DNA of 11,307 nt from Deltaproteobacteria bacterium (GTDB lineage: Bacteria > Desulfobacterota > DSM-4660 > Desulfatiglandales > HGW-15). Positions 1 to 7,463 of this stretch are shown here, in pieces. Location of the stretch: contig JAFGDF010000170.1 in assembly GCA_016932235.1 (NCBI GenBank), positions 1 through 11,307 on the forward strand, in the 5' to 3' direction. Numbering within the stretch: position 1 is the first letter of the stretch; every line of letters begins with the position of its first letter. Both the position numbers and the translations under genes were made by a program. Under the pieces are notes generated by a model. That model searched no databases and was not told where the DNA came from. It saw only the letters and a program-made list of their open reading frames with translations.

Positions 1-29
1 CCGTCACCCCGGCGAAGGCCGGGGTCCAG
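1..29. repeat. REP-like dispersed palindrome, possibly cut by window edge
   Basis: Bases 6-13 (ACCCCGGC) pair perfectly with 18-25 (GCCGGGGT) around a GAAG loop, giving an 8-bp GC-rich stem. The flanks (CCGTC before, CCAG after) match the general form of the CGTCA-CCCCGGCGAAGGCCGGGG-TCCAG palindromes that occur in many copies between genes in numerous proteobacteria, and resemble the neisserial dRS3 type. Only one copy lies in this window, so repetitiveness rests on family resemblance. No U-run follows directly (the next bases are AAAAAATAG), so it is not an obvious terminator on the plus strand, though it could stabilise the 3' end of an upstream transcript. Confidence 0.6.
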
Positions 30-146
30 AAAAAATAGACTCTTAGGCAACCATGATGTCAATTCAATTATGAGACTGTCAATAACATGGATTGAGAAGA
101 TTTTCTTTCAGGCCTCAAAGGTCTCTGTGACAAGAAGGATAAAAAC
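30..146 (+). promoter_or_regulatory. Leader of the giant surface-protein gene, with ribosome binding site
   Basis: AGAAGGA at 133-139 lies 7 bases before the ATG at 147 and is a good Shine-Dalgarno sequence that supports this start. Upstream, TGTCAAT occurs twice in direct orientation (57-63 and 77-83), exactly 20 bases apart, which would place both copies on the same DNA face; this could be an operator but may be chance. No convincing -35/-10 pair or -24/-12 sigma-54 site was found. Confidence 0.4.
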
Positions 147-3100
147 ATGGACAGATCCGGGATTAATTTTATATTTCGAGTATTTGTATCACTGCTGCTG
201 CTGGAGACGGTTTATATTTCATCGGGACTCTTTTTGCCGGGAATGACTGGGGGCCCTGCGGAAGCGTATGCCGAATCCATCACAGGGGATGTCTTTTACG
301 TGGGACAGAAGGATGCACGGCTGGAAATTACCGAGATAGACACCTACTGGACCCTTGAAAAAGTGGACATCGCCTTCTGGAGGTACACGGAAGGAAGTGA
401 AAAGAGCACGGCGATCAAGGTGTCTCCGGATATCGTCTGGACGCTTGGCCAGCCCTATCCTCAGGTCTATGACGATTTTTCAGCATCAGAAATCGGCCAG
501 ACCTACAACTATTTCATCAAGGCCGTATTTAACTATGTTGCCGCCGAGAACAGACCTCCGCAGGAAGTGGAAGGCCCTGTAACGAAGCAGGCGGCGCCGG
601 GCAAGGCCTGGGGGGAGATAAAGCGGGATACCCTCTGGGACGGGGACCTTGAACTGACCGGCACGGTGACTGTTGCGGCGGAAGCCACACTGACTATCAA
701 TGCTCCGGCCCGCATAACTTCCTCAGGTGACAAGTTTTTTACGGTCTATGGGAATCTGCTGGCCGACGGTGTCGTCTTTACGAATAGCGGGGCCTTCAGC
801 ACGCAGATCACGTTTCGCAAACTTCTTTCCCTTAAGAACTGTACGTTCACCGATAATGAACGTCTCTGTGTCACCAATTCCGGAACATCCACCGAACTGG
901 TTTTCCAGGGCAATTCAGGTGGCTCGACGGAATATCCGGGTTATATCAACTTAGTTCGGCCCTTGGCAGCGGCAACGTACATGACCGGCAACTCGATACC
1001 GGGCCTGGACTTGGCCGTGTCCTCGCAGCAGAAGATTATAGCCATTGATCATAATACTTTTCGGATTGTGACGGTGGGAAACTATGACGAGGGTACGACC
1101 GTCACCATTGAAAAAAACTCCGTATCTGACATGAACCTGAATAACGCTCCGGGTGTCGTGGTTCGCGAGAACACCGTCGATAACTTATTGAAAGTCGAGC
1201 ACTTCAACGGGACCGGGGGAGCAATCATAGAAAACAACACCATCCACAGATGCGAGGTTTATGACTGTCATCAACACGAAAGGGAAGGCATCCACATTCG
1301 GAACAATTCCGGTATTCAAAGCATCAGCATGAACCAGGTCACCGGCGTGTCGGTCAACGACAATGTGATGGATATGTATGAGGCCACCCCCCATGTGATC
1401 ACTATCCAAGAGGGCGGCTATAACGTCATTCAAAACAACATCATCCAACAGTCCAATATGACGGGCACGCGCTGGGGAGGTATTGTCCTGGGACTGGGAG
1501 GCAGCGACAAGGACGGGATCCCTCTTGCTACCGATAACCAGATCCTGGGCAATCGCATCGTCAATTTTTACTACGGCATCGGCCTTGGCTCTGCGGGCCG
1601 CAACACCATTTCCGGCAACAGCCTCATCGGCAATGTGAAAAGCATTCTCCTCGGGCCCTATTACAGGTACAGCAGCGACAGGCAGGTAACCGGCACCGCG
1701 TACCCCAAGGAAAATAGGATTTGGAACAACGTGGTGGGCCCCCCAAACCTGCTTTGGAACGGGGTGAACATCCAGATCGACGCACCCTCGGAGGAGCTGC
1801 AAAACACCTGGAATGTTGAAAAGGCCGCGGGCGCCAACCTCGTCGGCGGGGGCTTTCTGGGGGGCAACGCCTGGAGCGACTATGAGGATAGGTACGAAGA
1901 GCAGGACGAAGACAACGACGAAATCTGGGACGATCCCTATATTATCGACAACCGCAACCAGGACAACCTGCCGCTGGTCATGCCTGTCGGCCTAACCCTG
2001 AGCGAGGGCCATTTGAATCCGACGAATGTGTTCGAGTTTTACGGGCTGGAAAGCGAAGAGGATTATACAAAAGGCAGGGAAAAGGTCGTTGCCGCCCATG
2101 TGACGCTGACGGCAAACAGCAGGGAGGCCTGGAACGTGACGGGGCTGACCTTCAGCACCTCCGGTACGGGCAACGAAAAGGAGGACATCCTGCGGGCGCG
2201 TCTCTACAAGGATTCGGTGGGAGGCACGCTCCTGGGAGAGGAGGTCTTTGATCAGGATAACGGCAGCCTTGCCTTCAATCTTAATCCGGCCATTAACATC
2301 ATCGCGAATCAAAGCGCCGCCATGATCCTGGTCTATGACTTCAGGCCTGAACAGGCATTTCCCTGCAATGATTATAGTGCCGTAATAAGCACTGACGGCA
2401 TTGAGGCCGCTCCCGCCCAATCTCAAGAGGGGAAATTGTTTCCGCTGAACGGCTCTGTACAGGGCTTTATTCGCGTCAAGCCGGGCCTTCTTGTCAAAAA
2501 GGAGGGCGACAACCAGTACGGTGAGGCAAAGGATCCGGCAATCAACAAGCCTCTCGCAATACCGCTTAAGACCAAAATTACCTGGCAGCATCCGGCGACA
2601 GTTGATCATGTGGAGTACAAGATCGTTTCCAATCCCGAGTTCGGGGCCTTTCTGCAGAACGGGAAGGACGAAAACAAACTGCTGTCCGAGATAGCGCCCA
2701 ATGAAGAGGGATACGCCGAGGAGATCATGACCCTCGGAACAAAGAAGGGGCTGAAGAACCCCTATCTCGTAGAGATGGTGCTCGTCAGCAAGGGGGACCA
2801 GTGCGAACCAGGACCGGAGCCTCCATTCTTTACGGCATGGGGGCTGGGCGTTGAACTGGAGGCGACCTCCCAGTACGACAATCCCTCAGACACCAATACA
2901 TTCGGAACCTTTCTCTCCACCATACAGGTGGATAACAAGTTCACCCTGACCATCATGGACATGGCGCCGGCGCCGCCGGACTGCAACATAAAAGAGGTGC
3001 TTTTCACCCTGGGCGGCAACACGGTTGTTGGGACAGAGGTAACCCAGAACCAGAAGTACGAAGCGGTGTTTGACATGGCCGCTTTTGAGCGGACCCAGAA

Positions 3101-6100
3101 GCTCATCATCACCATCAGGATGGAAGACTCTCAGGGCGCGAAGAGCGAGCAGCAGGAGGAATATGACGTAAAGGCCCTTCGAATCCCTTCCTGGGTCGAT
3201 ACAGTCACAAATATCTCTGAATCCGTTACCAAGGAGTTCAGCGCCGAAGAGGGCGGAACCTACATCCTGACCTTCAACTATCCCACTAACTTCATCTGGA
3301 GCGACTATGTTCCTGAAAGCGTGGGGCTGCTGGGCGGGCTCAGGAACGATCTGGATATCGAGTTTATTGCCAGTGCCAGGTACCGGGTGAACGAGACCAG
3401 CACCTTTGAGGCATTGCTGACGGGACAGCCGATAATCCTCGGAAAGGAGTTCGACATGGATGGCAGTCTCTCTGGGGAATTCGATGCGAACTTTGCCTTC
3501 CAGAGGGGAACGGGAAATATCGGATCCAGCTTCTCCTTCGATCTGCCGTCAAAGGGCTATTCGCGCACCTTTTTCGTCTATGGGGTGCCGGTGACGGCGG
3601 CGGTGGATCTGAGCGGTAATGTGACTATTTTTGTCAAGGGCAGCGCAATCCTGAATCGTCAATTGGAGTTCGAAGAGATCATAGTTGCCCCGGGGACGAC
3701 GGTGACGGGCAATATCACGATCTCCCTTGCGGCGGTATTCGGTCTGGCCAAGATCGCCGCCACGGGGTCGCCGACGGTGACCATGGAGATCGAGCTTAAA
3801 TACACCTCCCTGAGCGGCACTGAGACTGTCTGGCGCGGTGAGGTAGTGGTGCCCATCACCGTGATGGGATCTATTTTCTGGGGTTTGGGCAGCGCGACGC
3901 TATGTGAAACTCAGCTCGGGCCATGGAACTTTGGAAGCGGCAGCGCGCCACAGGCCTACAGGCCTCTTTCCGTGACCTATCCCGGCTCCCCACGTCTGTT
4001 GTCCACATCGGATCTGGCCGTGGACGGCACAGGCAGAAAAATGAGCGTCTGGATCGGTGATACTCAGTCGGATGAATCAGCCCCCCCGGATCCTGATGTC
4101 TTCTTCCGCTTTGATGCAGGCAGCGGCTGGAGCGAACCCAAGCCCATAATCGGTGAGGCCAGTCCGAATGGGGAGTGGGAGACCGACCCAAGGGCGGTCT
4201 TTATGAAGGACGGGACCGCCCTGGCCTGCTGGACGGTGAACGATGGGGACAAGACCTTGAACGACCTCAACGCCATTCTTGCAGCCCAGGACATTGCCTG
4301 TTCGACCTGGAACGGAACGACCTGGAGCGCGCCGGTGAAGGTGATCGACGACGCCGAGGCGGACGGCACGGCTGCTCTTTCGTACTTTGCAACGGATAAG
4401 ACCATGGCCGTATGGATGCACAATGCTGATCCTGCTAAGAAATTCGATGCGCGGACGGCCTGGAAGCTCATGTACTCGATTTATGATGCGACGGCTAACA
4501 AAGGAGCAGGAGGCTTTGCCACGCCGCAGGATGTACCCGGCACCGCCGAAGGAGGAGCCGATCAGATGCCGGCAGTGGCCGCGGACGGGGCAGGTAATGC
4601 CATGTTAATCTGGGCGCGGGACGAGGACGGGAATTTTCATACAGAACTGGGCGCCGTTGCGAACGGAACCAATGTGGACGCCAGCAACCCCGACAGCCAC
4701 ATTATGTGGTCGCTCTGGTCCGGATCTGCCTGGAGTGTGCCTGGGGTCCTGGCCACGGGCTTCAATGCGACGCGCCTGTCGCCTTCCCTGACCCCGGCGC
4801 CGGACGGACAGTTTCTCGCGGTCTGGGCGGAGACGGAGCCCGGAAAGCCCACGCGGCTGATGTACGCGGTATGGTCGGTAACTGGCTGGTCCACACCGGG
4901 AATCGTCGCAGAGAGCGGGCAGTTCATGGAGGAGCCTAAGTCGGTGGTGGATGTTTCAGGCAAGATCACGGTGATCTGGCGGGGGTATGGGGCCGGCGGC
5001 AAGGGGGCCTTGTTCTTCAGCACGGGAACCATGGCAACCGAGATCACCTGGACCGAGCCGCAGCGAATCACCCATGACGACACGATTCAGTGGCAGCCCA
5101 GGATTGTTGTCGATGAGAACAACAAGGTTGTCGCCTCCTGGAGCGGATATGACGCGGAGACCGGGGAGGCCTCGTCAGGCACGGGGCTTACGGGTGGTGT
5201 GAATATCGTGAGGCCTGATCCCGGCACGGCAGCTCTTACCGGCACATACTCCGACAGGGGGGTGGATATGGATACGGATAATATCTATGAGTCCCTTGAG
5301 GTCTCCGTGGGAATAAATATTATCACTGCCGGAGATTATAAGATTCAGGCGGACCTGTGCAAGGGAGACCGGTTTATCGCCTCAGTCGATACGGCGGCCG
5401 GTGATCTTACGGTTGGCAATCATTTAGTCCTGCTCCTTTTCCCCGGATCCATCATCTCCGATCTGGGTCTGGACGGGCCCTATATTCTAAAGAACCTGTT
5501 GGTTTTAGACTGCAATGATTCTCCGGTGCAGACCGCATTTGAGAATATTGCCTATACAACAACAGGGGCCTATGGGGCCGCTGGTTTCGTTTCCGGGCCA
5601 TTAAGCCTGGATAATGATACCTATCTTGGCACGAGCTCAAGGGCCGTCATCACTGTAACCGATTCCAGGGCCAACACGGACGCAGGTTCGGTCCAGACCG
5701 TATCAGCCGGCATATCGACTACCATGGATCCCGGGGGATTTACCCTGGTCCTGGTTGAAACAGGTCCTGACACGGGAATTTTTCAGGGAGATGCCGGATT
5801 CAGTCTCTTTGGGAGTTCAATTGAGTTAAAAAAGATTCAGGTGGCTGACCATGACACGATTCATGTAAGCTACTCTGACGCGAACCATGGCTACCTGTTT
5901 ACCCGAAGGGCGCTCTGGACATGCGCGGGCTTCGGTGATGTCAATGGTGATGGAATTATAGACCTGTCGGATGCTATCCTCACAATACAGTTCGGCGCCC
6001 GGATCGCGACAACGGATATGGAAATAACCAGGGCCGCAGATGTCAATGGTGATGAAAGAATCGGCATTGAAGAGGCGATCTACATCATGCAGCTTATGGC

Positions 6101-6113
6101 CGGTCTTCGGTGA
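147..6113 (+). CDS. Giant exported multidomain protein: NosD-type beta-helix, beta-propeller-like repeats, C-terminal dockerin
   Basis: This 1988-residue protein begins with a Sec-type signal peptide (hydrophobic core about residues 8-30, likely cleavage after A40-Y41-A42), so it acts outside the cytoplasm. Residues about 150-613 are rich in Asn/Gly turns (NNT, GNS, ENTV) and end with GGNAWSDY and then DDPYIIDN...NLPLV, the classic close of NosD/parallel beta-helix domains. An acidic stretch (EEQDEDNDE) lies near residue 585. Residues about 614-776 form a beta-sandwich containing GTGNEKEDILRARLY, a pattern familiar from deltaproteobacterial surface proteins. Residues about 780-1270 are beta-rich and unassigned. 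Residues about 1272-1680 repeat W-S/T-x-P (W1328, W1393, W1529, W1581, W1635) with AVW/SVW strands, suggesting a propeller. Two more beta domains (about 1689-1809 and 1813-1916) precede a dockerin. Dockerin loop 1 is canonical (D1931, N1933, D1935, D1939, D1942); loop 2 is degenerate (D1965, N1967, D1969, G1973, E1976). No membrane anchor is seen. The ligand is unknown; adhesion or polysaccharide binding is inference. Confidence 0.9.
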   Translation: MDRSGINFIFRVFVSLLLLETVYISSGLFLPGMTGGPAEAYAESITGDVFYVGQKDARLEITEIDTYWTLEKVDIAFWRYTEGSEKSTAIKVSPDIVWTLGQPYPQVYDDFSASEIGQTYNYFIKAVFNYVAAENRPPQEVEGPVTKQAAPGKAWGEIKRDTLWDGDLELTGTVTVAAEATLTINAPARITSSGDKFFTVYGNLLADGVVFTNSGAFSTQITFRKLLSLKNCTFTDNERLCVTNSGTSTELVFQGNSGGSTEYPGYINLVRPLAAATYMTGNSIPGLDLAVSSQQKIIAIDHNTFRIVTVGNYDEGTTVTIEKNSVSDMNLNNAPGVVVRENTVDNLLKVEHFNGTGGAIIENNTIHRCEVYDCHQHEREGIHIRNNSGIQSISMNQVTGVSVNDNVMDMYEATPHVITIQEGGYNVIQNNIIQQSNMTGTRWGGIVLGLGGSDKDGIPLATDNQILGNRIVNFYYGIGLGSAGRNTISGNSLIGNVKSILLGPYYRYSSDRQVTGTAYPKENRIWNNVVGPPNLLWNGVNIQIDAPSEELQNTWNVEKAAGANLVGGGFLGGNAWSDYEDRYEEQDEDNDEIWDDPYIIDNRNQDNLPLVMPVGLTLSEGHLNPTNVFEFYGLESEEDYTKGREKVVAAHVTLTANSREAWNVTGLTFSTSGTGNEKEDILRARLYKDSVGGTLLGEEVFDQDNGSLAFNLNPAINIIANQSAAMILVYDFRPEQAFPCNDYSAVISTDGIEAAPAQSQEGKLFPLNGSVQGFIRVKPGLLVKKEGDNQYGEAKDPAINKPLAIPLKTKITWQHPATVDHVEYKIVSNPEFGAFLQNGKDENKLLSEIAPNEEGYAEEIMTLGTKKGLKNPYLVEMVLVSKGDQCEPGPEPPFFTAWGLGVELEATSQYDNPSDTNTFGTFLSTIQVDNKFTLTIMDMAPAPPDCNIKEVLFTLGGNTVVGTEVTQNQKYEAVFDMAAFERTQKLIITIRMEDSQGAKSEQQEEYDVKALRIPSWVDTVTNISESVTKEFSAEEGGTYILTFNYPTNFIWSDYVPESVGLLGGLRNDLDIEFIASARYRVNETSTFEALLTGQPIILGKEFDMDGSLSGEFDANFAFQRGTGNIGSSFSFDLPSKGYSRTFFVYGVPVTAAVDLSGNVTIFVKGSAILNRQLEFEEIIVAPGTTVTGNITISLAAVFGLAKIAATGSPTVTMEIELKYTSLSGTETVWRGEVVVPITVMGSIFWGLGSATLCETQLGPWNFGSGSAPQAYRPLSVTYPGSPRLLSTSDLAVDGTGRKMSVWIGDTQSDESAPPDPDVFFRFDAGSGWSEPKPIIGEASPNGEWETDPRAVFMKDGTALACWTVNDGDKTLNDLNAILAAQDIACSTWNGTTWSAPVKVIDDAEADGTAALSYFATDKTMAVWMHNADPAKKFDARTAWKLMYSIYDATANKGAGGFATPQDVPGTAEGGADQMPAVAADGAGNAMLIWARDEDGNFHTELGAVANGTNVDASNPDSHIMWSLWSGSAWSVPGVLATGFNATRLSPSLTPAPDGQFLAVWAETEPGKPTRLMYAVWSVTGWSTPGIVAESGQFMEEPKSVVDVSGKITVIWRGYGAGGKGALFFSTGTMATEITWTEPQRITHDDTIQWQPRIVVDENNKVVASWSGYDAETGEASSGTGLTGGVNIVRPDPGTAALTGTYSDRGVDMDTDNIYESLEVSVGINIITAGDYKIQADLCKGDRFIASVDTAAGDLTVGNHLVLLLFPGSIISDLGLDGPYILKNLLVLDCNDSPVQTAFENIAYTTTGAYGAAGFVSGPLSLDNDTYLGTSSRAVITVTDSRANTDAGSVQTVSAGISTTMDPGGFTLVLVETGPDTGIFQGDAGFSLFGSSIELKKIQVADHDTIHVSYSDANHGYLFTRRALWTCAGFGDVNGDGIIDLSDAILTIQFGARIATTDMEITRAADVNGDERIGIEEAIYIMQLMAGLR

Positions 6114-6134
6114 GACGGAATTTACATGACAACC

Positions 6135-6162
6135 TCCTGCTTTGTGTGTTTACCCAGCAGGA
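6135..6162 (+). terminator. Weak hairpin after the giant gene
   Basis: TCCTGCT (6135-6141) pairs with AGCAGGA (6156-6162), giving a 7-bp stem with a 14-base loop, starting 22 bases past the stop codon. The following sequence (TGAACATATGTTTTAATC) has only a short T-run, 11 bases after the stem. It may be a weak intrinsic terminator or only a 3' stabilising hairpin. Confidence 0.3.
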
Positions 6163-6180
6163 TGAACATATGTTTTAATC

Positions 6181-6209
6181 TTGATCAATTCAATATTATC
6201 TGCTATTAA
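6181..6209 (+). promoter_or_regulatory. Candidate sigma-70-type promoter upstream of the NlpC/P60 gene
   Basis: TTGATC (6181-6186) is followed after exactly 17 bases by TATTAA (6204-6209). Both are near-consensus -35 and -10 hexamers at ideal spacing in an AT-rich gap. The -35 lies inside the palindrome TTGATCAA (6181-6188), and two further palindromes (AACATATGTT at 6165-6174, AACATGTT at 6213-6220) flank the element, so repressor control is possible. Because the region is AT-rich, chance matches are likely. Confidence 0.3.
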
Positions 6210-6247
6210 TTTAACATGTTAGCCTAAATGATTGTCTTATAAACTGT

Positions 6248-6253
6248 TATAAT
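6248..6253 (+). promoter_or_regulatory. Perfect TATAAT -10 element overlapping the upstream ATG of the NlpC/P60 ORF
   Basis: TATAAT matches the -10 consensus completely, although the expected -35 position (about 6225-6230, TAAATG) is poor. If used, transcription would start near 6260, downstream of the ATG at 6252 and about 22 bases before the ATG at 6282. This favours the later start codon for the gene. Confidence 0.35.
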
Positions 6254-6281
6254 GAATTTTTTTAAACGCAGGATACCTGTC

Positions 6282-6794
6282 ATGAAAAAGCTGATACCTT
6301 TTTTCATATTCGGACTGCTGCTTATAAGTCAATTGCCTCTTAATGGCTTCTGCCAGGAACCTTTGGTAGCATTAATTAAAAGTTCCCCAAATGACCAATC
6401 TTCCCTCAGTGACAGGATCTTAAAGGAAATCTCAAAGTATATAGGAACACCATACAAAAAAGGTGGAAGTAGTGGGTCAGGGGTCGATTGTTCGGGTTTT
6501 GCCAGACTCATATACAGAAAAATATTCAATGTTGATTTGCCCTATATAGCATCTAATCAGGCACGATTAGGTATTTTTCAAGAAATCTCTCTTGAACAGC
6601 TCAGTACAGGAGATCTAATTTTTTTCACAGCAACACCTGAGAAAAAAAGGATAAATCATGTAGGTATTTACCTGATAAACGGTGAATTTGTACACTCTAT
6701 TGAAAAAGGGGGTGTCGATATAGCCAGTTTGAGTGATCCCCATTGGAAGGTCAGAGTCAAGACAATAAAGAGAATAAAGGACTTGCCGGATTAA
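6282..6794 (+). CDS. Small exported NlpC/P60-family peptidoglycan hydrolase
   Basis: NlpC/P60 enzymes are papain-like cysteine peptidases that usually cut D-gamma-glutamyl-meso-diaminopimelate or related bonds in cell-wall peptides. Numbering here is from the ATG at 6282 (170 residues). Residues 1-24 are a signal peptide (MKKLIPFFIFGLLLISQLPL, then NGFCQ). The catalytic Cys is C70 in VDCSGF, the catalytic His is H126 in NHVGIY, and the third polar residue is H138 in FVHSIEKGG. GTPYKKGG ahead of the Cys and TGDLIFF ahead of the His are also typical. An in-frame ATG at 6252 would add ten residues (MNFFKRRIPV), but it has no ribosome site and sits on a TATAAT, whereas AGGA at 6270-6273 stands 8 bases before 6282. 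C24 lies in NGFC, which is a poor lipobox, so a lipoprotein is unlikely. No SH3 or LysM domain is present. The gene is markedly more AT-rich than the giant gene before it, so it may have a different history. Confidence 0.9.
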   Translation: MKKLIPFFIFGLLLISQLPLNGFCQEPLVALIKSSPNDQSSLSDRILKEISKYIGTPYKKGGSSGSGVDCSGFARLIYRKIFNVDLPYIASNQARLGIFQEISLEQLSTGDLIFFTATPEKKRINHVGIYLINGEFVHSIEKGGVDIASLSDPHWKVRVKTIKRIKDLPD

Positions 6795-6813
6795 AAGGAG
6801 AGTCTGGAGGCAT

Positions 6814-6859
6814 GAATCGGGCGAAAAGCCGGTTTCTATTGGCCGGGAAAGCCCAATTC
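6814..6859. terminator. Imperfect hairpin between convergent genes, possible bidirectional terminator
   Basis: GAATCGGGC (6814-6822) and GCCCAATTC (6851-6859) are complementary at eight of nine positions; as minus-strand RNA the odd pair is a G-U wobble, so the 9-bp stem is complete there. The 28-base loop contains a second small CCGG/CCGG stem. It lies 20 bases after the NlpC/P60 stop and 44 bases beyond the archaemetzincin stop. T-rich sequence follows only loosely on either strand, so Rho-independent termination is uncertain. Nothing else is visible in this gap. Confidence 0.35.
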
Positions 6860-6902
6860 AAATGATTTCTTTACTGTTTCATGTTTAAGAAAATGTTATA
6901 TC

Positions 6903-7463
6903 CTAAAATTTACCCGGTCTCTTGAGCTCATCATCCAGAAGGACACGGCAGTAGTGGCAGAACCGTTCTGATTTGTGGTCCACATCATTAATCGTCCGGC
7001 AGTAATGCATTTCACAACTGCTGTCCGGGCAGTGTCTGAGGTTAAAGGTATGGCCCAGCTCGTGAACAGCCTCCTTGATCAACCTGCGCAGATAGATTTT
7101 TTGGCTGTCAATAGGCGGAAGTCCCTGCTTAAGCCTGAAGGTGGATATAATACACGCCTTTCCTCCAAGCTGGGCCTCTCCATAAACATGAGTAAGGATG
7201 GGGATAAAGAGATCTTTATCACACAGGGCGATTATTTTTATTGCCTCAGGCGGGGCCTTCAGGGCAAGTCTTTCAAGAATGGAGGTGGAGTGATACTGCC
7301 GGCGCTCCGGATCAAAGGCAAAATCTATGTCCGGGAGCAGGGCTTTTATCTTGACTGGTAAACCGAAGCTGTCGGCGATTCCCCTGCCCACTTCTTCGAT
7401 TATTATCGAATCCCCATCACCTGACGGAGAGATCAGAATATATTTTTCAATCGGGTCAATCAA
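6903..7463 (-). CDS. amzA: Archaemetzincin family zinc metalloprotease (peptidase family M54)
   Basis: This 186-residue protein has the length expected for archaemetzincins. The active-site helix reads HELGHTFNLRHC: zinc ligands H134, H138 and H144, catalytic base E135. It continues with the family-specific HCx4CxM (C145, C150 and the Met-turn M152) and a CxxC (C169, C172), which together form a second zinc site in studied members. Upstream, EAQLGGKACIISTFRL (about 96-111) and QYHSTSILERL (about 56-66) are further family signatures. The position normally occupied by Gly in HExxHxxGxxH is N141, and M152 to C169 spans 16 residues rather than the quoted 17, with an extra C155. No signal peptide is seen, so it is probably cytoplasmic. 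The start is TTG at 7463, joined as TTGA to the stop of the response regulator; no other start keeps the conserved N-terminal strand (KYILISPSGDGD), so translational coupling is likely. Physiological substrates of bacterial archaemetzincins are unknown. Confidence 0.88.
   Translation of the reverse strand: MIDPIEKYILISPSGDGDSIIIEEVGRGIADSFGLPVKIKALLPDIDFAFDPERRQYHSTSILERLALKAPPEAIKIIALCDKDLFIPILTHVYGEAQLGGKACIISTFRLKQGLPPIDSQKIYLRRLIKEAVHELGHTFNLRHCPDSSCEMHYCRTINDVDHKSERFCHYCRVLLDDELKRPGKF

Noticed and set aside
1185..1802. A 205-residue minus-strand ORF inside the giant gene
   Set aside because: It lies wholly within a well supported coding frame, its translation is rich in Val/Asp/His without recognisable motifs, and no ribosome site supports it; it is a shadow of the GC-rich beta-helix coding sequence. 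The same applies to the minus-strand ORF at 1992-2609.
6275..6360. Lipoprotein signal in the NlpC/P60 protein
   Set aside because: The residues before the Cys are N-G-F, which do not fit the [LVI][AST][GA]C lipobox.
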